The notes under the pieces are model-generated. The model saw only the letters and a program-made list of their open reading frames with translations. It had not been told where the DNA came from and made no database searches. Shown one piece after another: positions 26,480-35,604 of a stretch of DNA of 64,000 bases. The DNA comes from Streptomyces roseolilacinus (GTDB lineage: Bacteria; Actinomycetota; Actinomycetes; Streptomycetales; Streptomycetaceae), in assembly GCF_014649335.1 (NCBI RefSeq), contig NZ_BMSV01000002.1, forward strand, positions 1-64,000, read 5' to 3'. A program made the translations under genes and the position numbers. Positions within the stretch are counted from its first letter, which is position 1. Each line of letters opens with the position of its first letter.

Positions 26480-28315
26480 ATGAGCATGAGTGAGGGCGGC
26501 AGACCACTGGTCGACGCACGGTTCGAACTGGTCTCCCGCCTGGGCAGCGGCGGCATGGGCACGGTCTGGCGGGCACGGGACGTCGCCCTGGACCGGGAGG
26601 TCGCGCTCAAGGAGGTCCGCCCGCCCGACCCGGCCGTCGAGGAGGCCGACCCCGGCCTCGCCGCGCAGCTGCGCGAGCGGGCGATCCGCGAGGCCAGGGC
26701 ACTGGCCCGGCTGTCGAACCCGCACGTCGTGACGATCCACCACATCGTCGACCCCGCCGACGGCTCCCACCCCTGGATCGTCATGGAGCTCGTCGAGGGA
26801 CGCTCCGTGTACGACCGGCTCGCCCAGGGGCCCATGCCCGTGCCTGAGGTGATCAGGCTCGGCCTGGAGGTCCTGTCCGCGCTGCGCGCCGCGCACTCCG
26901 CGGGCATCCACCACCGCGACGTCAAGCCCGCGAACGTGCTGCTGCGCCCCGACGGCAGCGCCGTCCTGACCGACTTCGGCATCGCCGAACTGTCCGGGGC
27001 GACGTCCCGGCTCACCGCGACCGGCGACCTCATCGGCTCACCGGAGTTCATCGCGCCCGAGCGGGTGCGCGGCGAGGAGGGCAACCCGGCCTCCGACCTG
27101 TGGTCGCTCGGCATGCTGCTGTACGTGGCGGCCGAGGGCCACCACCCGTTCCGCCGGGCGACCAGCCTCGCGACCGTGGTCGCCGTCCTGGACGACCCCG
27201 TCCCGCCGCCGGTCAGGTCGGGGGCGCTCGGCCCCGTCCTGGACCGGCTGCTGGTCCGCGACCCCGCGCGGCGCCCCGACGGCGCGCAGCTGGAGCGGCT
27301 GCTGCGGGAGGCGTCGGCGCGCCAGTCGGGCACGGCACCGGCGGGCGACCCGCGGCAGGACGCGCGGCCGGGCCCGCGGCGGGACCAGCGGCAGGACGGC
27401 CGATCCGCCACCACCGCCCCCGGCCACGCCACCGCCCCCGGCCACGCCCCGCACGCCGCGACCGTGCCGTCCCACGGGCCGTCACACGGGCCGTCACACG
27501 GACCGGGCGCGGCGCCGTACGGGGCGCACCCCGCGTACGCGGGGCCGCAGGCCCACGCCTCGACCTGGACGCCGCACGCCACCGCGCCGAACGGGGCGTT
27601 CGGGCCGCCCGTGCCGCCCGCCCGCCGGCCGGCGGGCCGCCGTGCGGCCGTCCTCTCCCTCGCCTCGGCCGTGGCCGTCGCCGCCGTGGTCGTGACCGCC
27701 CTGAACTGGCCGTCCGGCGGAGGCGCGGCCGGCGGGGGCAAGGGGGCCGCCCCGTCGGCGAGTTCCACCCCGCGCTCCCCGGCGTCCGACACGCGCGGCA
27801 CCGTGCCGGGCACCGGGGCGTCCCCGTCGGCCGGCGGCCCCCGCGCCGGGACCAGGGGCACCCTCCTCACCACGGCGAACATCCGCACCGTCCTCGGGGC
27901 GTTCCGCGAGGCGAGCGGCAACCCGCAGGTCAAGGAGGTGACGGTCTACGAGGACTACGCGCTGGCCGACATCCCCACCAAGCCGGGCGCGAAGACGTAC
28001 GACGAGTACCAGTACCGCGACGGCGTCGCGAGGAGGACCGGTCCGGGCGGCACCATCGACTCCGACGCCCCCGACGAGCAGCCGTTCGACGCGGCGGCCC
28101 TGGCCTGGGACACCCTCCCCGCGCTCATGCGCCGCGGCGAGAAGGAACTGAACGTGGACGACCCGAACCTGCGGTACGTCATCGTCGACCGGTGGACGTT
28201 CAACGCCGACCAGCCGACCGTGCGCTTCTACCTCTCCAACGAGTACCGGGCGTCCGGCTACCTCGCCGCCGACGGCCGCGGCAAGATCGTGTCCTCCTAC
28301 CCGGCGCCCTCCTAG
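26480..28315 (+). CDS. Ser/Thr protein kinase, PknB-like, membrane-anchored
   Basis: 611 residues. The kinase domain is N-terminal: glycine loop LGSGGMGTVW, Lys44 (VALKEV), catalytic loop HRDVKPANVL (Asp147) and DFG at 165-167, then SPEFIAPERV. A His/Pro/Gly-rich linker follows, one transmembrane helix at about 385-408 (AAVLSLASAVAVAAVVVTAL), and an extracellular domain of about 170 residues without PASTA repeats, containing ANIRTVLGAFREASGNPQV. There is no ribosome binding site before the ATG at 26480, and TACGAT (26466-26471) lies 8 bases upstream, so the mRNA may be leaderless. A second in-frame ATG is at 26486. Confidence 0.9.
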   Translation: MSMSEGGRPLVDARFELVSRLGSGGMGTVWRARDVALDREVALKEVRPPDPAVEEADPGLAAQLRERAIREARALARLSNPHVVTIHHIVDPADGSHPWIVMELVEGRSVYDRLAQGPMPVPEVIRLGLEVLSALRAAHSAGIHHRDVKPANVLLRPDGSAVLTDFGIAELSGATSRLTATGDLIGSPEFIAPERVRGEEGNPASDLWSLGMLLYVAAEGHHPFRRATSLATVVAVLDDPVPPPVRSGALGPVLDRLLVRDPARRPDGAQLERLLREASARQSGTAPAGDPRQDARPGPRRDQRQDGRSATTAPGHATAPGHAPHAATVPSHGPSHGPSHGPGAAPYGAHPAYAGPQAHASTWTPHATAPNGAFGPPVPPARRPAGRRAAVLSLASAVAVAAVVVTALNWPSGGGAAGGGKGAAPSASSTPRSPASDTRGTVPGTGASPSAGGPRAGTRGTLLTTANIRTVLGAFREASGNPQVKEVTVYEDYALADIPTKPGAKTYDEYQYRDGVARRTGPGGTIDSDAPDEQPFDAAALAWDTLPALMRRGEKELNVDDPNLRYVIVDRWTFNADQPTVRFYLSNEYRASGYLAADGRGKIVSSYPAPS

Positions 28316-28493
28316 CGGCGGTCGCCGGCCGCGTCCGGCCGGGGGGCGCCGGTCTCCCGGCTCCGTACGCCCACGATCCGGACACTTACGGATGACGAAG
28401 GCCGAACGCGGCTACAGGGCGCGGAACATGGGGTACCCGACCATTCCCCGTACAGCGGGAAGACGTGCCCTTGAGGGGTCGGAGGAGGCTGCC

Positions 28494-29489
28494 ATGGCAT
28501 TTCGGGCCCGTACGACATCCACGCAGGCCAGGTGGGCACGGACGGCGCCACTCGCCTCCGTGCTGGCCCTCGCGCTCACACTCCCGGCGTGCGCGGCGGG
28601 CGCCGGCGGGGCGACCGTGCCCGCGGGCGTGCCGCGCACCGGATCGTCCACGCCGGCGGACCCGGCCGCCACCGCCCCACCGCCGGCGTCCGGCGCGGCC
28701 TCCCCCGGCCGCGCCACCCCGCCCGCGCCCACCACCCCGGCCACGGCCCAGCCCACCACCCCGCCCGCCGGGGGCAAGCAGGTGCGGGTCGCCGTCTACT
28801 TCCTGCACGGCGAGCGGGTGTCGCCCGCCCCCCGCGCCGTCGCCACCCCCGCCACCGCGGCGGGCGCCCTGCGCGCCCTGCTGTCGGGGCCGAGCGGCTT
28901 CGAACGCGGACACGGCCGGGCCACGGCGATCCCGACGGGGACGGAGCTGAGGTCCCTCGCCGTACGCGGCGGCGTCGCCACCGTCGACCTGTCCGGCCGG
29001 TACGACGACGGGCGCGGCTCCCGGTCGATGCGGTCCCGGCTCGCGCAGGTCGTCTTCACGGTGACGCGCTTCCCCTCGGTGAGGTCGGTGCGGTTCGCGC
29101 TCGACGGCAAGCCGGTCACCCGCTTCGGCGGCGAGGGCGTCGACCTCACCCGGCCGGTCGGCCGGGCCGACTTCGAGGACCTGACGCCCGCCGTGCTCGT
29201 GGAGTCGCCGATGATCGGCGACACCGTCCGCAGCCCGGTCAGGGCGTGGGGGACCGCGAACACCTTCGAGGCGTCCTTCGGGCTGAGGCTCACCGACGCG
29301 GCCGGCCGGACCGCGGCGAAGGTGCACGGCATGGCCTCCTCGGGCAGCGGCACGCGCGGGACCTTCGACCTGACGGTCGCCTTCCAGCCCACGCGCGAGG
29401 GCGCCGGGGTCCTGACCGCCTTCTGGGACTCCCCGGAGGAGGGCCGCCTCGTGGACTCCGCCACCGTCCCGGTGACCGTGCGGCGCTGA
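28494..29489 (+). CDS. Lipoprotein with GerMN and Gmad2 domains
   Basis: 331 residues from ATG 28494, directly behind GGAGGAGG. The lipoprotein signal ends LALTLPAC. A Thr/Pro/Ala-rich linker leads to a GerMN domain (about 95-200, VRVAVYFLHGERVSPAPRAV through SVRSVRFALDGKPV). A C-terminal Gmad2 immunoglobulin-like domain follows (VLVESPMIGDTVRSPVRAWG). These domains occur together in spore germination proteins and in LpqB-like actinobacterial lipoproteins; the role here is probably cell-envelope related. It lies downstream of the kinase in the same direction but 178 bases away. Confidence 0.85.
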   Translation: MAFRARTTSTQARWARTAPLASVLALALTLPACAAGAGGATVPAGVPRTGSSTPADPAATAPPPASGAASPGRATPPAPTTPATAQPTTPPAGGKQVRVAVYFLHGERVSPAPRAVATPATAAGALRALLSGPSGFERGHGRATAIPTGTELRSLAVRGGVATVDLSGRYDDGRGSRSMRSRLAQVVFTVTRFPSVRSVRFALDGKPVTRFGGEGVDLTRPVGRADFEDLTPAVLVESPMIGDTVRSPVRAWGTANTFEASFGLRLTDAAGRTAAKVHGMASSGSGTRGTFDLTVAFQPTREGAGVLTAFWDSPEEGRLVDSATVPVTVRR

Positions 29490-29518
29490 CGGCCGGCCGT
29501 GCGGCCCGGCCGAAGGCG

Positions 29519-29572
29519 GCGCCGCCCGGCACGGGAGGGTGCCGGGCGGCGCGGGAGGGTGCCGGGCGGCGC
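29519..29572. terminator. Bidirectional terminator with a duplicated arm
   Basis: GCGCCGCCCGGCAC (29519-29532) pairs perfectly with GTGCCGGGCGGCGC at 29539-29552. The loop plus right arm is then repeated exactly (29553-29572), so the left arm can pair with either copy. It lies between the convergent lipoprotein and subtilase genes. Confidence 0.75.
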
Positions 29573-29576
29573 GGGG

Positions 29577-31184
29577 TCAGAACTGGAGCGACCAGGCGTT
29601 GACGTAGCCGGTGTCGTTGGTCCAGTTGTCGGTGACGCGCAGCTTCCAGGTGCCGTTGGCCACCTCGCTGGAGGCGTTGACGGTGTAGGTGGCCTGGACG
29701 TGGTCGGCGCTGTCGTTGGTGTTGTAGTCCTTCAACAGGTATGCGGAGCCGTCGGGGGCGACCAGTTCCACCTTCAGGTCGCCGCGGAAGGTGTGGCGGA
29801 TGTCGACCGTGACGGACAGGCCGGAGGGGGCGTTGCCGCTGACGCCGGTCACCGTGAGCGGGGACTCGACGGTGGCGTTGTCGCGGACGGGGTGGTCGTC
29901 GGTGTTCTCGAAGCGTGCGCCGGTGGGCGGCGGGGTGGTGCCGCCGGCGCCGGTGTGGAGGAGGCGGTTCGGGGAGCCCGCGCGGGCGTCGGTGACCTTG
30001 TCCGCCGTGGCGTCGGCCACCAGCTTCTCGCGGACCTGGGCCGGGGACCACGTCGGGTTCGCGGAGAGGATCAGAGCCGCCGCGCCCGCCGTGTGCGGGG
30101 AGGCCATGGAGGTGCCGCTGTCGGGCCGGGAAGCGGTGTCGCCCGAGTGGGACGTGGAGACGATGGAGTCACCCGGGGCGAAGATGTCCAGGCAGGAGCC
30201 GTGGTTGGAGCCCTGGCCGTTGTTCCAGCCGGTGGCGCGGGCGTCCTTGCTGTTGGTGGCGCCGACCGTGATGGCCGACGGGGTGGAGGAGGGGGAGTAC
30301 TGGCAGGAGTCGGCGTTGTTGTTGCCCGCCGCGACGACCCAGGTGACCCCGGTGGCGATGGAGGCCGCCACCGCGTCGTTGACGGACTGGTTCTTCCCGC
30401 CGCCGATGCTCATGTTGGCCACCGCCGGCTTGACCGCGTTCCTGGTGACCCAGTCGATGCCGGCGAGGACCGGAGCCCAGCTGCTGCCGGAGTTGCCCTG
30501 GCAGTTCAGCACGCGGACGCTGACTATCTTGACGCCCTTGGCGACGCCGAACGAACTGCCGCCGACCGTTCCGGCGACGTGGGTCCCGTGGCCCTGGCAG
30601 TCGGAGGCGTTGGAGTCGTCGTCGATGAAGTCGTAGCCGCTGACCGCCCGGCCGCCGAAGTCCCGGTGGCTCAGGCGGACGCCGGAGTCCACGACGTACG
30701 CGGTGACGTTGGACGCGGTGGTGCCGTAGGTGTAGCGGGAGTCCGTCGGCAGGGAGCGCTGGTCGATCCGGTCCAGGCCCCAGGACGGGGGGTTGGTCTG
30801 GGTGTCGGCCGCGTACGCGACGCCGTCTGCCTCCACCCGGGCGACGGACGGGTCGGCGGCCAGTTCCCTCGCCTCCTCCTCGGTCATCTCGACCGCGAAG
30901 CCGCGCAGGGCGGCGGTGTAGGTGTGGCGCAGGCTGCCCGCGTGCCGCTTGGCCAGGGCCTTCGCGGAGGCGGGTATGTCGGTGCGGGCGACCGAGTCCT
31001 TGAGGGTGACGATGTAGGAGCCTTCGATGGCCCCGGCGCGGTCCGCGCCGACGATCCGGCCCTCGCCTCCGGGCGGTACGGGGGCGGTCGCGGCGGCCCC
31101 GGCGGTGGTGGCGGCCCCGACGAGCAAGGCGGCACTGGCACCGACGGCGAGCAGTCGCCGGACGGTGCGAGCGTCGAACTCCAT
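29577..31184 (-). CDS. Secreted S8 serine protease with inhibitor propeptide and P-domain
   Basis: 535 residues. Signal peptide (RRLLAVGASAALLVGAATTA), inhibitor-I9 propeptide (about 55-125, EGSYIVTLKDSVARTDIPAS to VARVEADGVAY), then a proteinase-K-like catalytic domain with Asp166 (YVVDSGVR), His199 (CQGHGTHVAG) and Ser359 (SGTSMASPH). A Thr/Pro linker leads to a C-terminal proprotein-convertase P-domain (about 420-535, VSGNAPSGLSVTVDIRHTF, then WTNDTGYVNAWSLQF). The ATG at 31184 has GGGAG upstream. It resembles the aqualysin/kexin-domain proteases common in Streptomyces. A longer upstream frame is an antisense artefact. Confidence 0.93.
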   Translation of the reverse strand: MEFDARTVRRLLAVGASAALLVGAATTAGAAATAPVPPGGEGRIVGADRAGAIEGSYIVTLKDSVARTDIPASAKALAKRHAGSLRHTYTAALRGFAVEMTEEEARELAADPSVARVEADGVAYAADTQTNPPSWGLDRIDQRSLPTDSRYTYGTTASNVTAYVVDSGVRLSHRDFGGRAVSGYDFIDDDSNASDCQGHGTHVAGTVGGSSFGVAKGVKIVSVRVLNCQGNSGSSWAPVLAGIDWVTRNAVKPAVANMSIGGGKNQSVNDAVAASIATGVTWVVAAGNNNADSCQYSPSSTPSAITVGATNSKDARATGWNNGQGSNHGSCLDIFAPGDSIVSTSHSGDTASRPDSGTSMASPHTAGAAALILSANPTWSPAQVREKLVADATADKVTDARAGSPNRLLHTGAGGTTPPPTGARFENTDDHPVRDNATVESPLTVTGVSGNAPSGLSVTVDIRHTFRGDLKVELVAPDGSAYLLKDYNTNDSADHVQATYTVNASSEVANGTWKLRVTDNWTNDTGYVNAWSLQF

Positions 31185-31747
31185 GGTTTCTCCCTTGAGA
31201 GCGGTCCGGACCGGCTTGGTCCGGCGGTGGTGCACGTCGCGGGGCCGACGGGCGGAACGCGGGGTCCCGACATTGTCGAGGTCATGACAAGGACGCGATC
31301 GGCGTCCGGTCTCCGTTCTCCGTGCCGGTGTCCGCGAGCGGTGGGGGGCGGGCGCCGCACGAAGGGGACTTCGCGCGGCACCGGGTCGGGCCGCGTCGTA
31401 CGGCCGTGTGGGAACGGCCGCCGCCCGGCACCCGGTCCCGCCGGTCAGGGACCGCGGGTGTGAGGCGAGGACGTTGCCCGACGGCCCAGAGCTTCGGCCA
31501 GACGGCGGGAGCCGGGCAATCCGTAGCGCTACCCAAAGAGTGGGGCGGGGAGGGGAGCCGGGAACGGGGCGGCGCTCGGCGGAGGGGCCCGGCTTCTCCC
31601 GTGAACCGATAGGTGACGGACCCCTATTGCACCGGTGGGAACAAGCCGGTAGACCACCCACCACCCGTCCCGCGCGGTCACGGTCGCGGTCGCGGGCCGT
31701 GGCCGGCGGCCGGCGGCCGGTGGACGGACGGAGTGGAGGAGGAGCCA
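31185..31747. other. Divergent promoter region
   Basis: 563 bases between the subtilase (minus) and the LAL regulator (plus). An inverted repeat TTGTC (31273-31277) / GACAA (31286-31290) with an 8-base spacer may be an operator for the subtilase. A relatively AT-rich patch near 31605-31660 (CGATAGGTGACGG, CCCCTATTGCACC) is the likely promoter side for the regulator. No gene is seen. Confidence 0.4.
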
Positions 31748-34700
31748 GTGGAAAGTCCTGTCGTTCCCGTCGGCCTTGACGGCCTTGACGGCCTTGACGG
31801 CCTTGACGGCCTCGTCGGGCGGGACGCCGAGACGGCTCTCCTCCGCGCGGTGCTCGCGCAGGGCCCGTGCGTGGTGGTCGTCCGGGGGGAGGCCGGGGCG
31901 GGCGCGTCCCGACTGGTGGACGAACTGCTGGCCGATCCGGTGTGCGCGGACTGGGCGCACCTGCGCGGGACGTGCCCCGAGCCGGCGGCCGGGGCCCCCC
32001 TCGCCGCGGTCGCCGACGCGCTGGCCGGGCTGCCGCACCGGCCGGGCGTCCTCCTGCCGCCGGTGACCGGCATCGTGGGGAGGGTGGTCCCCGAACTGGC
32101 GGACCGGCTGCCGCCGCCGCCCGAGGAGTCCGACCCGGCGCTGCGGCAGGGACTGCTGGCACGCGGGGTGCGGGCCCTGCTGGCGGCGCTGGGGCCGACG
32201 GTGCTGGTCGTGGAGGACGTACACGCGGCGGACGCCCGCACCCTCGACCTGCTGCACCGGCTCACGGAGGCGATGCCGCCGGCGCTCCGCCTGGTCGTCA
32301 CCGAACGCGCCGCCCCGGGCCTGCCCGTCCTGGGCGTCCGCGCCCGGCACCGGGTGCGGGTGGAGGAGGTCACCCTGCGGCCGTGGAACCCGGAGGAGAC
32401 GGGGGAGTTCGTCCGGCGGTGGTTCGGCGGGCGCGCGGCCGGGCCCGGTCTCGCCGAGCTGGTGCACGCGCGTACGGGCGGGCTGCCCGGCGCGGTCGAG
32501 GCCCTGCTGCGGGCGGTCGGACGAGGTGGGCCGGCCGCTTCCGGCGGCGGGCCGGTCGGGGTGGCGGACGTGCGGGCGGCCGGGGTCCCGCCGAGTCTCC
32601 GGCGGGACATGGCCCGGCGGCGCGGGCCCCTCACCGAGGAGGCGGACCGGATGGTGGAGGCGGCGGCGGTCCTCGACCGGCCGGTCACCGGGGACGTGCT
32701 GGCCGAGGTGGCGGGGGTGGCGGCCGGGGACGCCGAACGGGCCGTGTCGCTCGCGGTCCGGCGCTCGGTGCTGCGGGCCGACGGACGGCAGGTGGGGTTC
32801 CGGCACCCCCTGGACCGCCAGGCGGTCCACGAGGAGATCGCCGGGCCCCGGTCGGAACGGCTCGCCCTGCGTGCCGTACGTGCGCTGCACCGGCTGGGCG
32901 GTCCGCTGCCGCTGGCCGACCTGGCCCGTCTGCACCGCGCGGCCGGGCGGACGCGGGAGGCCCTGCGCTACCTGGTGGCGGCCGCCGACCGAGCCGCCGC
33001 CCAGGGCGACTACGCCGCCGCGACCGCCCTGTACACCCGGGCGGTCACCGAGCAACCCCGGGCCGGGGCCCGTGTCCGCACCGCCGTGAAACTCGCCCGC
33101 ACCGCCCAACTCGCCCGGGCCGGCGACGATGTGGTGAACGCCGTCCGGCGGGTCCTGGACGAGGACGCCCCACCGCCCCGGCTGCGGGGGGAGATCCGCC
33201 TCCACCTGAGCGTCATCCTGCGCAACCAGAGCACCGCGCCGCTCGACAGCCTGACCGAGATCGCCCGTGCCATCCCCGACCTGGAGGCGTCCGATCCGCA
33301 GACCGCCGTTCGCGCCATGGCGGTGGCGGCCATCCCCTCCCTCAAGGGGTGGCCGGTCAGCCACCACCTGGCCTGGCTGGAGAGGATCGAGACGGCAGGC
33401 GGCACGGTGACGGAGCCCGCGACCCGTGCCGCGGTCGCCGCGAACCGCGCCACGGCCCTGATGCTCCTGGGCGACGAGCGGGCGTGGGCCGCCGCCGACG
33501 CCCTGCGCCGTCCGGCCGCCTCCGCCCTGGAGGCCGCCCAGTACGCCCGGGGGTGGGCCAACCTGGCGCACGCGACCACCGCCCTCGGGCACACCGCGCG
33601 GGCCCGGGAGTTCCTGGACCGTGCCGTCGTCGGGCTCGCCACCACCTCCAGCCCGTACCTGGAAGGGCTGACGCAGACCGCTCGCCTGGTCGTCGACTGG
33701 CACGAGGGGCGGTGGGAGGGCCTGCACGGGGAAGCCGACCGTGTCAGCCGGGCGTACCGGGAGATACCCGACCTGACCGCCGAGGCCATGCTCGTACGCG
33801 GGCTGACCGCGCTGCACGTCCTCGGTGACGTGCCCACCGCCCGGCGGGACCTCGCCGAGGCCGCCCGCACCACCCGCTACGACACCGGGGTCATCCTCAC
33901 CGCCTCCGCCGCCGCCACCGCCCGGCTGCACCTGGAGGCGGGGCGGCCCGGGCAGGCCTGCGACGCGGTGGAGACGGCCCTGCACCACCTGGACCGGACG
34001 GGCGGCTGGGTGTGGGCCACCGAGGTCGTCCCCACCGCCGTCGAGGCCCTGCGCGGCAGCGGGCAGGGCGAGCGGGCGCACCGGCTCGTCGAGGACTTCG
34101 CGGCAGGGACCGCCGACCGCGACGCCCCCGCGGCCCGGGCCGCGCTGACGGTGTGCCGGGCCCTGCTGGCGGAGGCGGACGGCCGCACCGGCGAGGCCGC
34201 CGAGCTGCTGGCCCGGGCCGAGGCCGCGTGGCGGCGGCTCCGCCGTCCCTTCGACGCGGCCCGGGCGGCGGAGGCCCGGGGGCGGTGCATGCTCCACGAC
34301 CGGCAGGAGGAGGCCGCGGCGACCGTCCGGGGCGTGGTCGCCGCCTACCAGGACCTCGGGGCGCGCTGGGACGTGGCCCGCTGCCACCGGCTGCTGCGCC
34401 GCCACGACATCGTCACCACGCACCGCCGCGGGCGCCTCGGTTACGGGGACCGGCTCTCCCCCCGGGAGGAGGAGGTGGCCAGGCTGGTCGCCCAGGGGCG
34501 GGCGAACCGCGAGATCGCCGAGAGCCTGGTCCTGTCCACCCGGACCGTGGAGCACCACGTGGCCCGGATCATGCGGAAGTTGGACGTCGCCTCCCGGACG
34601 GACATCGCCGCCGCGCACGAGCGGGCCGCCCTCCTCGCCGGGGGCGGGGAGGGCGGCCCGGAGGTGACCGCCGCACCCCCGCGGCCGGAGGGGCGCCGTG

Positions 34701-34783
34701 GGGGAGGTCACCCGGCCAGCCGTGCCTTCCAGATCTCCTCGCTGGGCCACTCGTGGGCCCAGTCCGCCGACACCTCCGCGTAG
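31748..34783 (+). CDS. LuxR-family (LAL-type) large transcriptional regulator with degenerate Walker A
   Basis: 1011 residues. The N-terminal AAA domain opens GLVGRDAETALLRAVLAQGP; the P-loop reads RGEAGAGASRLVDE, so the expected Walker lysine is Ala53. Walker B is VLVVEDVHAADART. A long TPR-like helical middle follows, with a C-terminal LuxR HTH (LSPREEEVARLVAQGRANRE then TRTVEHHVARIMRKL). GTG 31748 is chosen because GGAGGAGGAG ends four bases upstream. Just after the start, four 9-bp repeats encode Gly-Leu-Asp. The last residues run through the convergent methyltransferase gene, so the two overlap by 76 bases. LAL proteins usually activate secondary metabolism or secreted enzymes; no target can be named here. 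Confidence 0.85.
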   Translation: MESPVVPVGLDGLDGLDGLDGLVGRDAETALLRAVLAQGPCVVVVRGEAGAGASRLVDELLADPVCADWAHLRGTCPEPAAGAPLAAVADALAGLPHRPGVLLPPVTGIVGRVVPELADRLPPPPEESDPALRQGLLARGVRALLAALGPTVLVVEDVHAADARTLDLLHRLTEAMPPALRLVVTERAAPGLPVLGVRARHRVRVEEVTLRPWNPEETGEFVRRWFGGRAAGPGLAELVHARTGGLPGAVEALLRAVGRGGPAASGGGPVGVADVRAAGVPPSLRRDMARRRGPLTEEADRMVEAAAVLDRPVTGDVLAEVAGVAAGDAERAVSLAVRRSVLRADGRQVGFRHPLDRQAVHEEIAGPRSERLALRAVRALHRLGGPLPLADLARLHRAAGRTREALRYLVAAADRAAAQGDYAAATALYTRAVTEQPRAGARVRTAVKLARTAQLARAGDDVVNAVRRVLDEDAPPPRLRGEIRLHLSVILRNQSTAPLDSLTEIARAIPDLEASDPQTAVRAMAVAAIPSLKGWPVSHHLAWLERIETAGGTVTEPATRAAVAANRATALMLLGDERAWAAADALRRPAASALEAAQYARGWANLAHATTALGHTARAREFLDRAVVGLATTSSPYLEGLTQTARLVVDWHEGRWEGLHGEADRVSRAYREIPDLTAEAMLVRGLTALHVLGDVPTARRDLAEAARTTRYDTGVILTASAAATARLHLEAGRPGQACDAVETALHHLDRTGGWVWATEVVPTAVEALRGSGQGERAHRLVEDFAAGTADRDAPAARAALTVCRALLAEADGRTGEAAELLARAEAAWRRLRRPFDAARAAEARGRCMLHDRQEEAAATVRGVVAAYQDLGARWDVARCHRLLRRHDIVTTHRRGRLGYGDRLSPREEEVARLVAQGRANREIAESLVLSTRTVEHHVARIMRKLDVASRTDIAAAHERAALLAGGGEGGPEVTAAPPRPEGRRGGGHPASRAFQISSLGHSWAQSADTSA
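31772..31807 (+). repeat. Four 9-bp tandem repeats coding for Gly-Leu-Asp
   Basis: GGCCTTGAC is repeated four times exactly, followed by a diverged GGCCTCGTC. Copy changes would stay in frame and alter only the N-terminal linker of the LAL regulator. Confidence 0.9.
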
Positions 34784-35475
34784 TCCCGGTGCGCGGGCCG
34801 GGGCGCCTGGACCTCGATCAGGTCCTCCACGACGAAGCCGTGGGACCGCAGCAGCCGCAGCATCTCGCCGTGCGGCAGGACGAACTCGGTGCGCTCCCCC
34901 CACTCCAGCCGGCCCAGGCCGAACTGCCCGCGCAGCAGGGTCGTGGACGCCCGGCCCCCGGGCGGCGCGCACAACGCGAACAGGGGGGAGTACCGCATGA
35001 ACACGAGCAGGCCGCCGGGCACGAGGACCCGGGCGGCCTCCGGGATCCACCGGTGCGGATCGCACCACAGGGAGGCGCCGTACTCGCTGATCGCCAGCCC
35101 GAACGTGGCGTCCCCGCAGGGCACCTCCTCCGCCCTGCCGAGGAGGAGGGGGAAGCCGATGCCGAACTCCGCCTGCATCGCACGCGCGGTGGCGAGCTGC
35201 TTCTCCGAGAAGTCGACCCCGACCGGGCGGGCACCCGCCCGGGCGAGCCGCGCCGAGACGTAGGCGGTGCCGCAGCCCAGCTCGATCGTGCGCATCCCCG
35301 CCAGGTCGTCGGGCAGCACACGGACCCGCGCCTCCGGAGTGCCCCACAGACCCCAGCACGGCTCCGGCAGCGACCACTGGTCGCGGGCGAGCGGCCCGTG
35401 CCAGGCGGCCGCCCTGTCCTCCCAGTAACGCCGGTTCAGCTCCGTGTGGTCGGATTGATCGCCGTGAGCAGTCAT
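34708..35475 (-). CDS. Class I SAM-dependent methyltransferase
   Basis: 255 residues. Motif I is RTIELGCGTAYVSARLA (about 62-78), followed by GVDFSEKQLATARAMQAEFG (motif II region) and ATFGLAISEYGASLWCDPHR, the pattern of a Methyltransf_11-type small-molecule methyltransferase. PEAARVLVPGGLLVFM is the usual post-III strand. ATG 35475 begins the conserved part (MTAHGDQSDHTELNRRYWED), but no clear ribosome binding site precedes it. The 3' end overlaps the convergent LAL gene. Substrate unknown. Confidence 0.85.
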   Translation of the reverse strand: MTAHGDQSDHTELNRRYWEDRAAAWHGPLARDQWSLPEPCWGLWGTPEARVRVLPDDLAGMRTIELGCGTAYVSARLARAGARPVGVDFSEKQLATARAMQAEFGIGFPLLLGRAEEVPCGDATFGLAISEYGASLWCDPHRWIPEAARVLVPGGLLVFMRYSPLFALCAPPGGRASTTLLRGQFGLGRLEWGERTEFVLPHGEMLRLLRSHGFVVEDLIEVQAPRPAHRDYAEVSADWAHEWPSEEIWKARLAG

Positions 35476-35604
35476 GGAGGCATTCGACCGAAGGGCGGCA
35501 CGGGTCGGCAACGGGATAACGACGGAGGCGCACGTGCCCCGGACGGGCCCGGGCCCGCCGGCGCCGGACGCGCCGGCGACCGGTCAGGGCGCGCCGGCGA
35601 CCGG

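Noticed and set aside
22872..26576. 1234-codon minus-strand frame
   Set aside because: Shadow of the subtilase, which has a signal peptide and full Asp/His/Ser triad.
31529..35533. 1334-codon minus-strand frame
   Set aside because: Antisense to the LAL regulator; no domain recognisable.
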